Source of the DNA: Spirochaeta cellobiosiphila DSM 17781
GTDB lineage: Bacteria; Spirochaetota; Spirochaetia; DSM-17781
Reading direction: 5' to 3'
Assembly: GCF_000426705.1 (NCBI RefSeq)
Contig: NZ_AUFW01000012.1
Coordinates: 1 to 64,000, forward strand
Length of the DNA stretch: 64,000 bases
Part shown: positions 23,969 to 33,366 of the stretch, one piece after another
Layout of the letters: every line of letters starts with the position of its first letter
Position numbering within the stretch: position 1 is the first letter of the stretch
Translations under genes and position numbers: made by a program
Notes under the pieces: generated by a model
The model's database searches: none
Seen by the model: the letters and a program-made list of their open reading frames with translations, nothing else
What the model was told of the DNA's origin: nothing

Positions 23969-26359
23969 ATGAAATGGCTGAAATGGTTTAAACAACAAAA
24001 GAAAGATACATATTTAACAGAGGACCTTTGGATATCCGATCTTAAAAGACAAGGTCGATCTGGTTTTAGTCTTATCAGGGATAACAAATATGAGGTCAGA
24101 CAACAACGTAACTCAATTAACATGACATTGAAAGAACATGTCTTTGCATGGTCAGAAATTCCGGATAAATACTATAATGACTGTGTTATATCCTGTCGAA
24201 TAAAACTTGATTCTAACTACAACGCTGGGGGTATCCTTTTTAGACAGGTTAATGAGGATAATTTCTATTACTTTCTGGTCTCCAGTAAGGGCTACTTTCG
24301 TTTCGATGCTTTATTCAATGGTGGCCCTATTACTATTCTTCCCTGGATGTTAGGAGATTTTAATCCGGAAGACCCCATTTCCCTAAAGATCATTATACAT
24401 GGTAATAATTTTATTTTTCTTATTAATGGTGATTGGGTAGGTGAGGCAACGGGAGAGTATTTTTCCTCAGGTCAATTAGGCTTTTGTGGGCAGAACTTTT
24501 CTACAGAATCTGTGGAATGTTGTTTACAGAGTTTTCGTGTTGATTCTCTTCCTGTTAATGTTGAGAAGGAATATACCAGATGGAATGAGGTGGCCAGTAT
24601 TCCTGCCGAAAATCGTTTGCGTCTTGCTAAAGCCTTTCACACAATAGACAATCTTAGTTCGGCTATTTATCAGTTTAGACAAGCCATGAAAACAGAAGCC
24701 CTTGATGTAGCTGATCTCAAAATCTTTCTTCAACTACTCATTACGCGTCAGTTTTATAAAGAAGCTATTCCTGTGGCGAAACGTTTAATTGAACTGGATA
24801 AAGGTCTTGATACTTATTTAGATATGGCCAGTATTTATTATCTCGATAATGATTTTGCTAATCTGCTGTCAGTATTAGCAGGTCGTGAAGACGAATACGA
24901 TCAAAATGACCGGTACTGGAGTTTGATCGGTCATGCTTATCATATGCTTGGATATCAAGATAAAAGTGCTGAAGCTTATCTGAAGGCCTTTTCTATTAAT
25001 AATCAGGTTCCTCTTTATGCATTAAATGCTGCCAAGAGTTATGAGATATTAGAGGAGTGGGATCTCGCAGAAGACTATTATGCCAAAGCGGGAAAAGAGT
25101 TTTTTCTTCAGGAAGCCTGGAATGATCTGGAATGGGTTCTCTTGAGGTTGGAAGCTGTGGCAGCGGACAATCCTAAAACCGAGTACATACGAAGTATTAT
25201 TGATTATCATGAAGGTCGTCTAGAAGAGGCAGAAGAGTCCTTTGATGCCCAGTTAGCGTCTGATGACTATGATAGTCAAATTCCCTATTTAAAGGCTTTA
25301 CTTCTACAGCAACAGGGGAAGGAAGAAGAGGCCCTTACTTTTTTTGAAAAGGCAGTGGCTCTTGAAGATGATGTTTTTGAATACTGGTATAAACTAGCTG
25401 AGACTCAGTATTCGGTAGGGATCGATGGAAATGATTCTTTAGCAAAGGCTCTTGAGCTTAAGGGGGATAATCCCTGGGCTTTGAATCTGGCTGGTAAAAT
25501 AACAGGTGATACCAGTTATTTTGAAAAGGCCTATATGGAAGCTAAGCATGAATCTGTTTTGGCTGTGAATTGGGCCTCAGAGCTCATAAAAATGAATAAA
25601 CATAAAGAGGCTTATGATATTCTCAAAGCCTTTCCCGAAAACCCTGAAGCCTTAAATCAGGTCGGTAATATATTAGTAAATGAAGAATCCTATGAAGAGG
25701 CCATAAAGTTTTATAACAAGGCTATAAGTCTGGCCCCTGATGAACCATATTACAGAGATAATATCATCTCCGCCGCCCTTTATCTGGATCAGTTTAGTTT
25801 GGCAGAAGAACATCTTCGTTTCCTGCTGGATCTTCGCCCAGATTATACAACTATGTTTTGGGCAGGACGTATTTCCTCCAGAATTGGAGATTATCCGAGA
25901 GCTTTAGTAGCTCTGAGAGAATCATTGAAACTGAACCCCTCCTTTAAAGAAGCTCGGATGTCACTTGTTCAGTTGTATATGAGTCGATTGAAATATGAAG
26001 AAGCTCGTAATGAATTAAAAGAATTATTAATGCAACTTCCTGATGATGAAAGTGTTAAGAAGTTGCAAGAGAAACTACGTGTTGTATCCGAAGATAGATA
26101 TGAATGTGACTGTTGTCACAGAGAATGGTGGGTTCCTAAAAACTTGCCAGAAGAAAAACCCTTACGTTTAAGAGGGGAGTTGCCTGATCATGTACCAGCT
26201 GGAGAATGTCCGGAGTGTAAGGCTATTTATTGTATTGGATGCATAAAAGACCATTTGGTTGAGGGGCGGCCTTACTGTTTAAAATGTAATGTACCTTTAA
26301 AATTAGGGAGATCTGCCTTACGATATTTGATTCGTACAGGAATAGAGAACGAACCTTGA
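23969..26359 (+). CDS. Large TPR protein with lectin-like N-domain and zinc-binding tail
   Basis: 796 residues, three parts. Residues about 20-195 form a beta-sandwich resembling LamG/DUF1080-type lectin folds (CRIKLDSNYNAGGILFRQ, YFLVSSKGYFRFDALF). Residues about 205-710 are tandem TPR-like helices with the AEEDxYxKAxxL pattern. The tail (about 715-785) has CX2C pairs (CDCCHREWW, CPECKAIYCIGC, YCLKC) typical of a structural zinc site. No signal peptide is seen. It is probably a cytoplasmic scaffold; function is not recognised. GTG 23960 in frame is an alternative start. It lies upstream of the LolA-like/RodZ-like cluster, 46 nt from its first gene. Confidence 0.65.
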   Translation: MKWLKWFKQQKKDTYLTEDLWISDLKRQGRSGFSLIRDNKYEVRQQRNSINMTLKEHVFAWSEIPDKYYNDCVISCRIKLDSNYNAGGILFRQVNEDNFYYFLVSSKGYFRFDALFNGGPITILPWMLGDFNPEDPISLKIIIHGNNFIFLINGDWVGEATGEYFSSGQLGFCGQNFSTESVECCLQSFRVDSLPVNVEKEYTRWNEVASIPAENRLRLAKAFHTIDNLSSAIYQFRQAMKTEALDVADLKIFLQLLITRQFYKEAIPVAKRLIELDKGLDTYLDMASIYYLDNDFANLLSVLAGREDEYDQNDRYWSLIGHAYHMLGYQDKSAEAYLKAFSINNQVPLYALNAAKSYEILEEWDLAEDYYAKAGKEFFLQEAWNDLEWVLLRLEAVAADNPKTEYIRSIIDYHEGRLEEAEESFDAQLASDDYDSQIPYLKALLLQQQGKEEEALTFFEKAVALEDDVFEYWYKLAETQYSVGIDGNDSLAKALELKGDNPWALNLAGKITGDTSYFEKAYMEAKHESVLAVNWASELIKMNKHKEAYDILKAFPENPEALNQVGNILVNEESYEEAIKFYNKAISLAPDEPYYRDNIISAALYLDQFSLAEEHLRFLLDLRPDYTTMFWAGRISSRIGDYPRALVALRESLKLNPSFKEARMSLVQLYMSRLKYEEARNELKELLMQLPDDESVKKLQEKLRVVSEDRYECDCCHREWWVPKNLPEEKPLRLRGELPDHVPAGECPECKAIYCIGCIKDHLVEGRPYCLKCNVPLKLGRSALRYLIRTGIENEP

Positions 26360-26405
26360 TAAAAGGGTCTATCTTAAGTAGTATGAAGGATCTTTAGGAG
26401 TATCA

Positions 26406-27080
26406 ATGTTAAAGAGAATAATATTATTAATACTGATGATTCAGTCCTATTTTGTTTTTGGACAAGATATCGTTACAGCTTCAGACTTTTTTAAGAAGAT
26501 TTCTGAACGTTATGGGACTGTTCAGGATTATCAAGCCCAGTTAAATATTGTACGTAATGGTGTGAAGATGTCAGGTACAGTTTCTTATAAGACTCCTGAT
26601 AAGCTAAGAATTGACTTTACAGAGCCTCGAAACCAGGTTTTGGTAAGTACAGGTGAGAATCTTATTATATATATTCCCAAATATAGTGTTATAATGAGGC
26701 AGGCATTAAGAAAAAAAAGTAGTGCGGAGATAGCTTCTCTGGCAAGCAAACAAGGCTTAGATCTTCTGAGAAGGGCCTATAGTGTAGCCTATCTAAGAGG
26801 ACCTTCCCCAGTGGCCTTGGATGATAAGAATCCAGAAAAGGTTGTGTGGTTGAAGATGACCTGGCGAACTGCTGATGAAACCTTTAGAGAGCTTAAGATA
26901 GCCGTTGGTCAAAACAATCTTATTAGACGTATAGAAGGAACAACAGTGGGATATGAAAATCTGGTTTTTGATTTTAAAGATATCAAAACGAATCAGGGTA
27001 TTCCCAATTCAAAATTCGAATATGACTCAGATGGAACAGCAAATGAAATTAATAACTTTTTATTTTCCCCGGAAGAATAG
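26406..27080 (+). CDS. LolA-like outer membrane lipoprotein carrier
   Basis: 224 residues with a signal peptide (MLKRIILLILMIQSYFVFG, cut near residue 20). The LolA-like beta-barrel half shows SDFFKKISERYGTVQDYQAQ, GTVSYKTPDKLRIDF and NLIIYIPKYSVIMRQ. It would carry lipoproteins through the periplasm, as in other diderms. The C-terminal half is less conserved than in proteobacterial LolA. An AGGAG ribosome-binding site lies 7 nt upstream. The RodZ-like gene follows after 3 nt, so the two are coexpressed. Confidence 0.8.
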   Translation: MLKRIILLILMIQSYFVFGQDIVTASDFFKKISERYGTVQDYQAQLNIVRNGVKMSGTVSYKTPDKLRIDFTEPRNQVLVSTGENLIIYIPKYSVIMRQALRKKSSAEIASLASKQGLDLLRRAYSVAYLRGPSPVALDDKNPEKVVWLKMTWRTADETFRELKIAVGQNNLIRRIEGTTVGYENLVFDFKDIKTNQGIPNSKFEYDSDGTANEINNFLFSPEE

Positions 27081-27083
27081 ATA

Positions 27084-28196
27084 ATGGAATCATTAGGAAA
27101 CAGACTTAAAGAAGCGCGTGAAAGTAAAGATATATCGATCGAGCAGGTCGCTCGAGAAACAAATATATCCCGACAGTACATAGAAGCATTAGAAAATGAA
27201 GATTATGAAAAATTTCCCGGAGAAGCGTACCTATTGGGTTTCTTACGGAACTATGCAGACTATCTTGGTTTAAATGCCAATGAACAAATACATCTCTATA
27301 AGAATGCACAAATTCAAGAGCAACCTGTTCCTATGGAAGCTTTGATTCCAAAGCAAAAGAAGATATGGCCTATTATTTTAGGTGCCGTCTGTGCTGTTGC
27401 TGTCTTGGGATTCGGTGGGTATGTTCTTTTTTTTACAGATAGTACAGCCCCCTCTAACTGGCAGAACACTAAGGCGGCTCCCATTGAATTGGTAAGCAAG
27501 CCTGAAGTGGCAAAAGACGTGACTGGTGACGGGACTGAGTTTGCCTATGAAGATAATTTTGAGAAACGTTTATCCAAAGGGGACTATGTTCTCTTTGATG
27601 ATAAATCTACTCTTGTTGTAAAGGATGTTGGGACTACTATCCAGATGGCTTATAATAACAAGGAACTGGATTTGATGCTTGGTCAATCTGTTCTTTTATC
27701 TGATTCGGATTTATCCGTATTGATAAAGGATATTGATACTTCCCCAGGAAAGCAGACCGTTCTTCTTTCTATCCAAAATGGTAGTGATAGCCCTGTGGTT
27801 GGTGTGGATGAGAGTTCCGTAACAGAAGCCTCTCAAGTGGTGGAGACAGGATCAACTCAGGCCCGAAGTAGAAAGGGACGTGTTGTTAATTTATATTCTT
27901 CTCCTTCTATTCAATCCTTTAGTGTTGAGATTGTATTTAGAGATTTTTGTAATTTGAGATATCTAGTAGATGGTAAAGATAGAACGGAGCGTTATTTCCA
28001 AAAAGGGGAGAGACTTCGTTTGGATGCCTATCGCTATATAATGATTTGGGCTTCAAATGGTGGAGCCATGATGGCCAAAACCAAGGGAATAGACGTTCCT
28101 TTTGGACATAATGGTGAAGTTGTTACAAAACAGCTTCAGTGGTCAGATGAAACAAGCGAAGGAAATTATAATCTTGAACTCGTCCCTGTCTATTAA
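27084..28196 (+). CDS. RodZ-like helix-turn-helix membrane protein
   Basis: 370 residues. An N-terminal HTH_25 domain (about 1-75) has LGNRLKEARESKDISIEQVA and YLLGFLRNYADYLGL. One transmembrane segment lies near 94-116 (IWPIILGAVCAVAVLGFGG). A periplasmic region follows, and a DUF4115-type C-terminal domain spans about 265-350. This is the RodZ layout, linking MreB to the wall-elongation machinery. No mreB is in the window. The ribosome-binding site is weak and the gene starts 3 nt after the LolA-like gene, suggesting translational coupling. Confidence 0.8.
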   Translation: MESLGNRLKEARESKDISIEQVARETNISRQYIEALENEDYEKFPGEAYLLGFLRNYADYLGLNANEQIHLYKNAQIQEQPVPMEALIPKQKKIWPIILGAVCAVAVLGFGGYVLFFTDSTAPSNWQNTKAAPIELVSKPEVAKDVTGDGTEFAYEDNFEKRLSKGDYVLFDDKSTLVVKDVGTTIQMAYNNKELDLMLGQSVLLSDSDLSVLIKDIDTSPGKQTVLLSIQNGSDSPVVGVDESSVTEASQVVETGSTQARSRKGRVVNLYSSPSIQSFSVEIVFRDFCNLRYLVDGKDRTERYFQKGERLRLDAYRYIMIWASNGGAMMAKTKGIDVPFGHNGEVVTKQLQWSDETSEGNYNLELVPVY

Positions 28197-29511
28197 GAAG
28201 TACTCTATCGAAAGTCTTGGTTGTGCTAAGAACCAGGTTGATGCAGAAACAATGATTGCTTCTCTTCCGGGAGAAGCTTGGGAATATACTACAAACCATG
28301 AAGAATCAGATCTCATATTGGTTAATACTTGCGGTTTTATTACAAGCGCCAAAGAAGAATCTATTGATACTTTTTTAAGCCTTCGTGAGGAATACCCTGA
28401 TACTAAGATAATGATTACTGGTTGTTTAGCGGAAAGATATAAAGATGAATTGAAGGACTCTCTTCCAGAAGTTGATGGTGTCTTCGGTAACAAAGCTCCC
28501 AGTCTTATCAGTGAAGTAGTGGACTCTGTTATGTCAGGGGACAAACCTGTCATTATTCCGACAGAGGAAGTGGCCCCTCCTCAACGTGACTTCTTTCTGA
28601 ACTTTGATAAAGCTGTCTATGTTAAGGTTAGTGAAGGTTGTAATCATAGATGTTCCTTCTGTGCTATTCCCTTGATTCGTGGAAGTCTAAAGAGTCGTAC
28701 CCTGGATAGTGTCTTAACAGAAATACAGGCTCTCCTAGAAAAGGGTGTCTCTGAAATCAATTTAATAGCACAAGATCTTGCGTCTTTTGGTGTTGATCTT
28801 GTGGGGCATAGTCTTCTTCCTGATTTATTAAAAGAAATATCAAAATGGGAAGGTCAATTCTGGATTCGCATGTTATATATACATCCAGATACTTTTATTG
28901 ATGAACTATTAAGCATTTGTCAAAATGACGAGAGAATCCTTCCTTATTTTGATTTACCATTTCAGCACTGCGCTGTTCCCGTCTTGCGGGCTATGGGACG
29001 AAGAGGCGATTCTGAGTCTTATCTGGCCTTGATTAATAAGATTAGAACAGCTTTGCCTCACGGAGTGATAAGGTCTACCTTCTTAGTGGGATTTCCCAAG
29101 GAAGATGATAAATCTTTTGAGCAGCTGCTTGAGTTTCAGCAGAAGGCTCAGATCGATTGGTTAGGGGTCTTTCCCTACTCACGTGAAGAAGGTACTGCGG
29201 CTTATCGTATGCAGAATAACATGACACATAAGTTTATGACGCGAAGAGCTGAAAAAAGAAAAGCTCAACTGGAAAATGCTCAAATAGAGATCACAGTTGA
29301 ACGTGTAAAACGCTTTATTGGAACTGAAATGAATATCATCATCGAAGAAGAAGTTCCAGAAGAAGGTCTATACTTAGGTAGAGGTCCTATTCATGCTCCC
29401 GAAGTCGATGGTTTAGTGGTTGTTCACGGTAAGGATTTGGCAATAGGTCAGTTCTACAGATGTTCCATTATTAAGAGTAATGGTCTTGATTTAGAGGCAA
29501 AACTTATTTGA
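28174..29511 (+). CDS. rimO: Ribosomal protein S12 methylthiotransferase RimO
   Basis: About 445 residues. The N-terminal UPF0004 domain has SLGCAKNQVDAETM and NTCGFI. The radical SAM cluster is CNHRCSFCAIPLIRG (CX3CX2C). The C-terminal TRAM-like domain ends near DLEAKLI. RimO adds a methylthio group to an Asp of ribosomal protein S12. Possible starts are ATG 28147 (no ribosome-binding site) or TTG 28174 (AAGGA 10 nt upstream). I prefer TTG because it gives the usual family length. Either way it overlaps the 3' end of the RodZ-like gene by 23-50 nt. Confidence 0.93.
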   Translation: MNSSLSIKKYSIESLGCAKNQVDAETMIASLPGEAWEYTTNHEESDLILVNTCGFITSAKEESIDTFLSLREEYPDTKIMITGCLAERYKDELKDSLPEVDGVFGNKAPSLISEVVDSVMSGDKPVIIPTEEVAPPQRDFFLNFDKAVYVKVSEGCNHRCSFCAIPLIRGSLKSRTLDSVLTEIQALLEKGVSEINLIAQDLASFGVDLVGHSLLPDLLKEISKWEGQFWIRMLYIHPDTFIDELLSICQNDERILPYFDLPFQHCAVPVLRAMGRRGDSESYLALINKIRTALPHGVIRSTFLVGFPKEDDKSFEQLLEFQQKAQIDWLGVFPYSREEGTAAYRMQNNMTHKFMTRRAEKRKAQLENAQIEITVERVKRFIGTEMNIIIEEEVPEEGLYLGRGPIHAPEVDGLVVVHGKDLAIGQFYRCSIIKSNGLDLEAKLI

Positions 29512-31583
29512 ATGAACTACCTTCCTACTTAGATGGTTTGAATCCTCAACAGTTAGATGCTGTGTTACATGGTAGTGATCCACTTTTGATATTAGCTGGT
29601 GCAGGATCAGGTAAGACGCGTGTGATTACCATGAGAGTCGCTTATTTGGTTAATGAAATGAAGGTTGATCCTTCTTCCATCCTAGCTGTTACCTTTACAA
29701 ATAAAGCCTCAAGAGAAATGCAGGAAAGAATTTCCCATCTCGTCGGGGAAGAATCAAAGGTTATGATTAGAACCTTTCACAGCTTTTGTGCTTGGTTTCT
29801 GAGACGTAATAGCCATCATATTGGAGTTTCTTCCTATTTTGTTATCTATGATGACGATGATGTTATTTCCTTATTAAAAACTTTGTACCCTGCTTTGCCT
29901 AAAAGTGAACATCGGCAACTCGCCCGATGGATTTCCAGAGCTAAAGATGATGGTCTTACTCCCGGGGATGATTTGTCTGCAATAAGTTATGATCCGGATT
30001 TTCCTAATATATATAAAACCTATCAGGACAAGCTGGATTCCATTGGTAACCTTGATTTCGGTGATCTCATACTAAAGACTGTTTTACTTTTGCGGAATAA
30101 TGATGCTGTCAGAACACGAGTTCAACAGCGTTTCTCCACAATATTGGTTGATGAGTACCAAGATTCAAACGGGGCCCAATACCAACTTCTTCATGCTTTG
30201 ACTGGCAAAGATACTAGTTTGTGTGTTGTCGGTGACGATGATCAGAGTATTTATAGGTTTCGAGGGGCAGAGGTTAAAAATATTTTAACCTTCCCTAATG
30301 AGTTTGATAATACAAAGATCATAAGGTTAGAACAGAACTACCGTTCTTCTGAGACTATTTTAAATGTGGCTTCCAGCGTGGTTGCTCATAATCAAGGTCG
30401 ATTGGGGAAGACTCTCTGGACTGAAAATGGTGTTGGTGAAAAGTGCTCTCTACACTATCTGGATAGTCATGATGAAGAAGCTCAGCTTGTGTGCTCTATC
30501 GTTGATGCTGATGGCCAGTGGGGTAATACGGCGGTATTATATAGAACTAATGCCCAGTCGAGATCCTTTGAATCTGCCTTGACTCGTATGGGAATCCCTT
30601 ATCGAATTATTGGAAGTTTGCGTTTCTATGATAGAGAGGAAATCAAGGACACTATAGCTTTCCTTTCATTATTGGCTAATCCTAGAGATGAGGTGGCATT
30701 TCAGCGCATTATCAATAAGCCAACAAGAGGTCTAGGTCCAGCAAGTGTTGCTAAGATTATAGATGCCGCTTATCGTTATGAAGGTGATCTGATTGAAGCT
30801 TCCTCTTTTGCTCTAGGTATCCTTAAAGGGAAAGCTGTCAAAGGATTGGAGGCCTTCCTTCGTTTATATAAACAATGGGTCGAAGATATGGAGCTGTTAC
30901 CTCTCTCTGACTTAATCATGAAGATCATAGAACAGTCTGGACTATTGGATTATCATAAAAATCAAGATGAGATAACTGGCTCGGGCAAGGAAGAAAACCT
31001 TAAAGAATTGGTTAATGCTTCTGCCGTGTATGATAATGGACAAGAAGGATTGGCTTTATTTTTAGAACATATTGAACTGGATAGAGTTGATGAGTCAGAG
31101 GAAGATAACATAGATCGTCTCACTTTAATCACCATGCATAATACCAAAGGTTTGGAGTTTGATCGGGTTATCATTACTGGTATGGAACAAGGGCTCTTTC
31201 CTCGAGATGAGGATGATCCTGAAGAGATGGAAGAAGAGAGGAGACTTTTTTATGTAGCCATAACAAGGGCACGGAAAAAGCTCATCCTGACGACATGTAA
31301 GAATCGGATGCTTCATGGTAAGTTCCGGCCCTCTCTCCCCAGTCCCTTTCTAGATGAGATTCCTTCTGAATATATTGAAGTTTATGGGGAATCTACAGCT
31401 TCTGCTGGTAAGTTTCAGACTGGTTCTACTATTTATCATGATGATTATGGTGTAGGAATGGTTATAAAACGACAGGGGAATGGGAAAGATACCGTATTGG
31501 TAATACGTTTTGAGAGTGGTAAAGTGGCTCAATTTATCGAAGAATTTGCACCAATAGAGCAAATCGGATCATGGGACTATTAA
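29508..31583 (+). CDS. UvrD/PcrA-family DNA helicase
   Basis: A 691-residue superfamily 1 helicase. The Q-motif region is LNPQQLDAV, Walker A is LAGAGSGKT (about 30-38), and motif Ia is AVTFTNKASREM. Motif II is ILVDEYQDSN, motif III is VVGDDDQSIYRFRGA, motif IV-like is LEQNYRS, and motif VI is RRLFYVAITRARKKL. The protein is shorter than E. coli UvrD and nearer PcrA/Rep. It would unwind DNA in repair and replication restart. It starts with TTG 29508, overlapping the rimO stop by 4 nt, with GAGG upstream. It ends with a GxxVxHxxYGxGxV-like C-terminal region as in PcrA. Confidence 0.92.
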   Translation: MNELPSYLDGLNPQQLDAVLHGSDPLLILAGAGSGKTRVITMRVAYLVNEMKVDPSSILAVTFTNKASREMQERISHLVGEESKVMIRTFHSFCAWFLRRNSHHIGVSSYFVIYDDDDVISLLKTLYPALPKSEHRQLARWISRAKDDGLTPGDDLSAISYDPDFPNIYKTYQDKLDSIGNLDFGDLILKTVLLLRNNDAVRTRVQQRFSTILVDEYQDSNGAQYQLLHALTGKDTSLCVVGDDDQSIYRFRGAEVKNILTFPNEFDNTKIIRLEQNYRSSETILNVASSVVAHNQGRLGKTLWTENGVGEKCSLHYLDSHDEEAQLVCSIVDADGQWGNTAVLYRTNAQSRSFESALTRMGIPYRIIGSLRFYDREEIKDTIAFLSLLANPRDEVAFQRIINKPTRGLGPASVAKIIDAAYRYEGDLIEASSFALGILKGKAVKGLEAFLRLYKQWVEDMELLPLSDLIMKIIEQSGLLDYHKNQDEITGSGKEENLKELVNASAVYDNGQEGLALFLEHIELDRVDESEEDNIDRLTLITMHNTKGLEFDRVIITGMEQGLFPRDEDDPEEMEEERRLFYVAITRARKKLILTTCKNRMLHGKFRPSLPSPFLDEIPSEYIEVYGESTASAGKFQTGSTIYHDDYGVGMVIKRQGNGKDTVLVIRFESGKVAQFIEEFAPIEQIGSWDY

Positions 31584-32300
31584 ATGGATTTATTGCAATA
31601 TGTACCTGATATTAAAAGATGTAGAGAATACAAGCTCTATCCTTATGATGGCAGTGTTATCCTTGATCTTAACTTGTTAGGAGGCGCTGCTTATTGGGGG
31701 CATCGTCCTAAAAATCTAGGTACAAAAATAAAGAATCAAATATCAACTGGTGCTGTTAGTTTTCTTCCAACAAAATGGCATAAGCATCTTAAGAAGCATC
31801 TGAAGAGAAAGTTTCCTGAGGATAGGGTTCTTTGCTTTTCCTCAAAGGCTCAGATGGAATTGTTTTTATCAAAGCACCATGATTTGGATGTGGGGGTATG
31901 GAGAACAGAATTAAGCCGCCCTTCGAATAAGGCTTTAACTCCTGTGTTGCCTCAAAACTTATCTTCAGCCTGTCTATTAATAGTATCAACTGATATTCCC
32001 TTAATGGATTTTGAAGAAGATATTACCAGTTTAGATGCCATCGCTTTAATTCGCGGTATAGAAGATTTCTTTAAGGTATCCCAGGGGCTTGTAAGTTTGC
32101 CAGCTAATAGTTTGTGGACACAGCAGGGCCGTTATTTGACATATATAAATAAAGAACATCATTATAAGGACGTTTTTCAAAAATTCCTTGATAACAATAT
32201 TCTTTTATCTCATAGAGCTGATGTTCCTTCTATTTTACCAGATTTGATAATTTCCAGTGAGCTTCATAGAATAAATAAGGTTATGGTAGAATTTAGATGA
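31584..32300 (+). CDS. Degenerate class III aminotransferase-like protein lacking the PLP domain
   Basis: 238 residues. The first 65 resemble the N-terminus of class III (fold type I) aminotransferases: a DGSVILDLNLLGGAAYWGHR stretch corresponds to the D-G-x-x-x-D-L-x-x-G...GH start, then KNLGTKIKNQISTGAVSFLP. The last 35 (DVPSILPDLIISSELHRINKVM) resemble the C-terminal segment with the I-D cap. The central large domain with the PLP lysine motif is missing or replaced, so catalysis is unlikely. It starts at ATG 31584, directly after the helicase stop codon. The call is a pattern judgement without alignment. Confidence 0.4.
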   Translation: MDLLQYVPDIKRCREYKLYPYDGSVILDLNLLGGAAYWGHRPKNLGTKIKNQISTGAVSFLPTKWHKHLKKHLKRKFPEDRVLCFSSKAQMELFLSKHHDLDVGVWRTELSRPSNKALTPVLPQNLSSACLLIVSTDIPLMDFEEDITSLDAIALIRGIEDFFKVSQGLVSLPANSLWTQQGRYLTYINKEHHYKDVFQKFLDNNILLSHRADVPSILPDLIISSELHRINKVMVEFR

Positions 32301-32602
32301 ATACAAATCTGACGATCATAGATGGTGTCATGACTTTACTAGGTGCTGTCTTGTCTATACTCGTTATTATTGTTTGGACGAATAAGCGGGATAGTGTATG
32401 GTGGTTCATAATGTCTGCTGTGCTAGTTTATTTTTTAGGCAATCTGTACAATGTATTAGCATCTATAGGAATATTGTCCTGGGATATTGCACAAATTCAC
32501 AATGTATCTTTTCTAAAACCTGTATTTGATACCCTCCCAGTAATATTCATGATAATAGCTATGATTTTTAAGTTAGTTCATATTAATCGTAGCTGGGATT
32601 AG
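32297..32602 (+). CDS. Small three-span membrane protein
   Basis: 101 residues with hydrophobic segments at about 12-30, 37-57 and 73-95. No family is recognised. ATG 32297 overlaps the preceding stop codon (ATGA), so it is translationally coupled to the aminotransferase-like gene and is the last plus-strand gene of the cluster. Its 3' end overlaps the convergent ferredoxin gene by 4 nt. Confidence 0.55.
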   Translation: MNTNLTIIDGVMTLLGAVLSILVIIVWTNKRDSVWWFIMSAVLVYFLGNLYNVLASIGILSWDIAQIHNVSFLKPVFDTLPVIFMIIAMIFKLVHINRSWD

Positions 32603-32790
32603 TCTTCTTCGATGATAACAGCAGAACCTGGACAATCCTTAATTAGTTGATGGATGATTGCCTTTTCTTCCTCTCCCTCTATCTCTTTGATTATATCAGC
32701 TGTATAATCTCCCATTTCGAATAAATCGGGACTCATTTCTTCGCAAATTCCACAACCGATGCATAAGTTTTTGTTGATTTTTACTATCAT
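32599..32790 (-). CDS. Single-cluster ferredoxin
   Basis: A 63-residue ferredoxin with CIGCGICEEMSPDLFEMGD at residues 9-27 and the fourth cysteine in the DCPGSAV stretch. This is a CX2CX2C...CP pattern binding one [4Fe-4S] cluster. It is a low-potential electron carrier in the cytoplasm; its partner is unknown. ATG 32790 has no Shine-Dalgarno sequence. A -10-like TAATTT ends 6 nt upstream, so the mRNA may be leaderless. Confidence 0.9.
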   Translation of the reverse strand: MIVKINKNLCIGCGICEEMSPDLFEMGDYTADIIKEIEGEEEKAIIHQLIKDCPGSAVIIEED

Positions 32791-32796
32791 TGATAG

Positions 32797-32825
32797 AAAT
32801 TACTAATAGAAAATGTAAATATCAA
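32797..32825 (-). promoter_or_regulatory. Ferredoxin promoter, start codon at predicted +1
   Basis: On the minus strand TTGATA and TAATTT are 17 nt apart. The -10 box ends 6 nt before ATG 32790. The -10 match is moderate. Confidence 0.45.
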
Positions 32826-32922
32826 GTCCTTCCGTGTATTGACTTTATCTATGAAAAATGAGAAATTTCGGGTCTCGTTACGAGTCAGCTTAACTTTGTA
32901 AGAGATAGGTGGAAAGACCAAA

Positions 32923-33351
32923 ATGAAAACTATATTTGTCAAACCTGCTGAAGTTGCCAGAAAATGGTACATAATTGATGCACAGGATCAAGTATTAGGG
33001 CGCGTTGCTGTAAGAGTTGCTTCTGTACTTAGAGGTAAGAATAAGCCTTGCTACACTCCTCACCAGGAAATCGGTGATTATGTTATTGTTATTAATGCAG
33101 ATAAAATGAAGCTTAGCGGTAACAAGAACAAAACAAAGCTATATTACAGACACTCTGGATATCCAGGTGGATTAAGTGTTGATACTTATGAAACACTTAG
33201 TGCTAAGAAGCCCGGAGCTCCTTTAGAAAAGGCAATCAAGGGTATGTTACCTAAGGGACCTTTAGGGAGAAAATTGTTCAAGAATGTGAAGGTGTACACT
33301 GGTGACAGACACCCTCATGCTGCACAACAACCAGAAGTATTGAATGTATAG
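32923..33351 (+). CDS. rplM: Ribosomal protein L13
   Basis: A 142-residue L13 of usual length. The signatures are VKPAEVARKWYIIDAQDQVL, LGRVAVRVASVLRGKNK, HSGYPGGL and KGMLPKGPLGRKLFKNVKVY. It is part of the 50S subunit. It is in the standard operon with rpsI, whose start is 15 nt downstream. The ribosome-binding site is AGGTGGAAAG. A TTGACT (32839-32844) upstream may be a -35 box but lacks a clear -10. The leader also holds a small CTCG/CGAG hairpin. Confidence 0.97.
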   Translation: MKTIFVKPAEVARKWYIIDAQDQVLGRVAVRVASVLRGKNKPCYTPHQEIGDYVIVINADKMKLSGNKNKTKLYYRHSGYPGGLSVDTYETLSAKKPGAPLEKAIKGMLPKGPLGRKLFKNVKVYTGDRHPHAAQQPEVLNV

Positions 33352-33366
33352 GCTAGGAGTAAGTAA

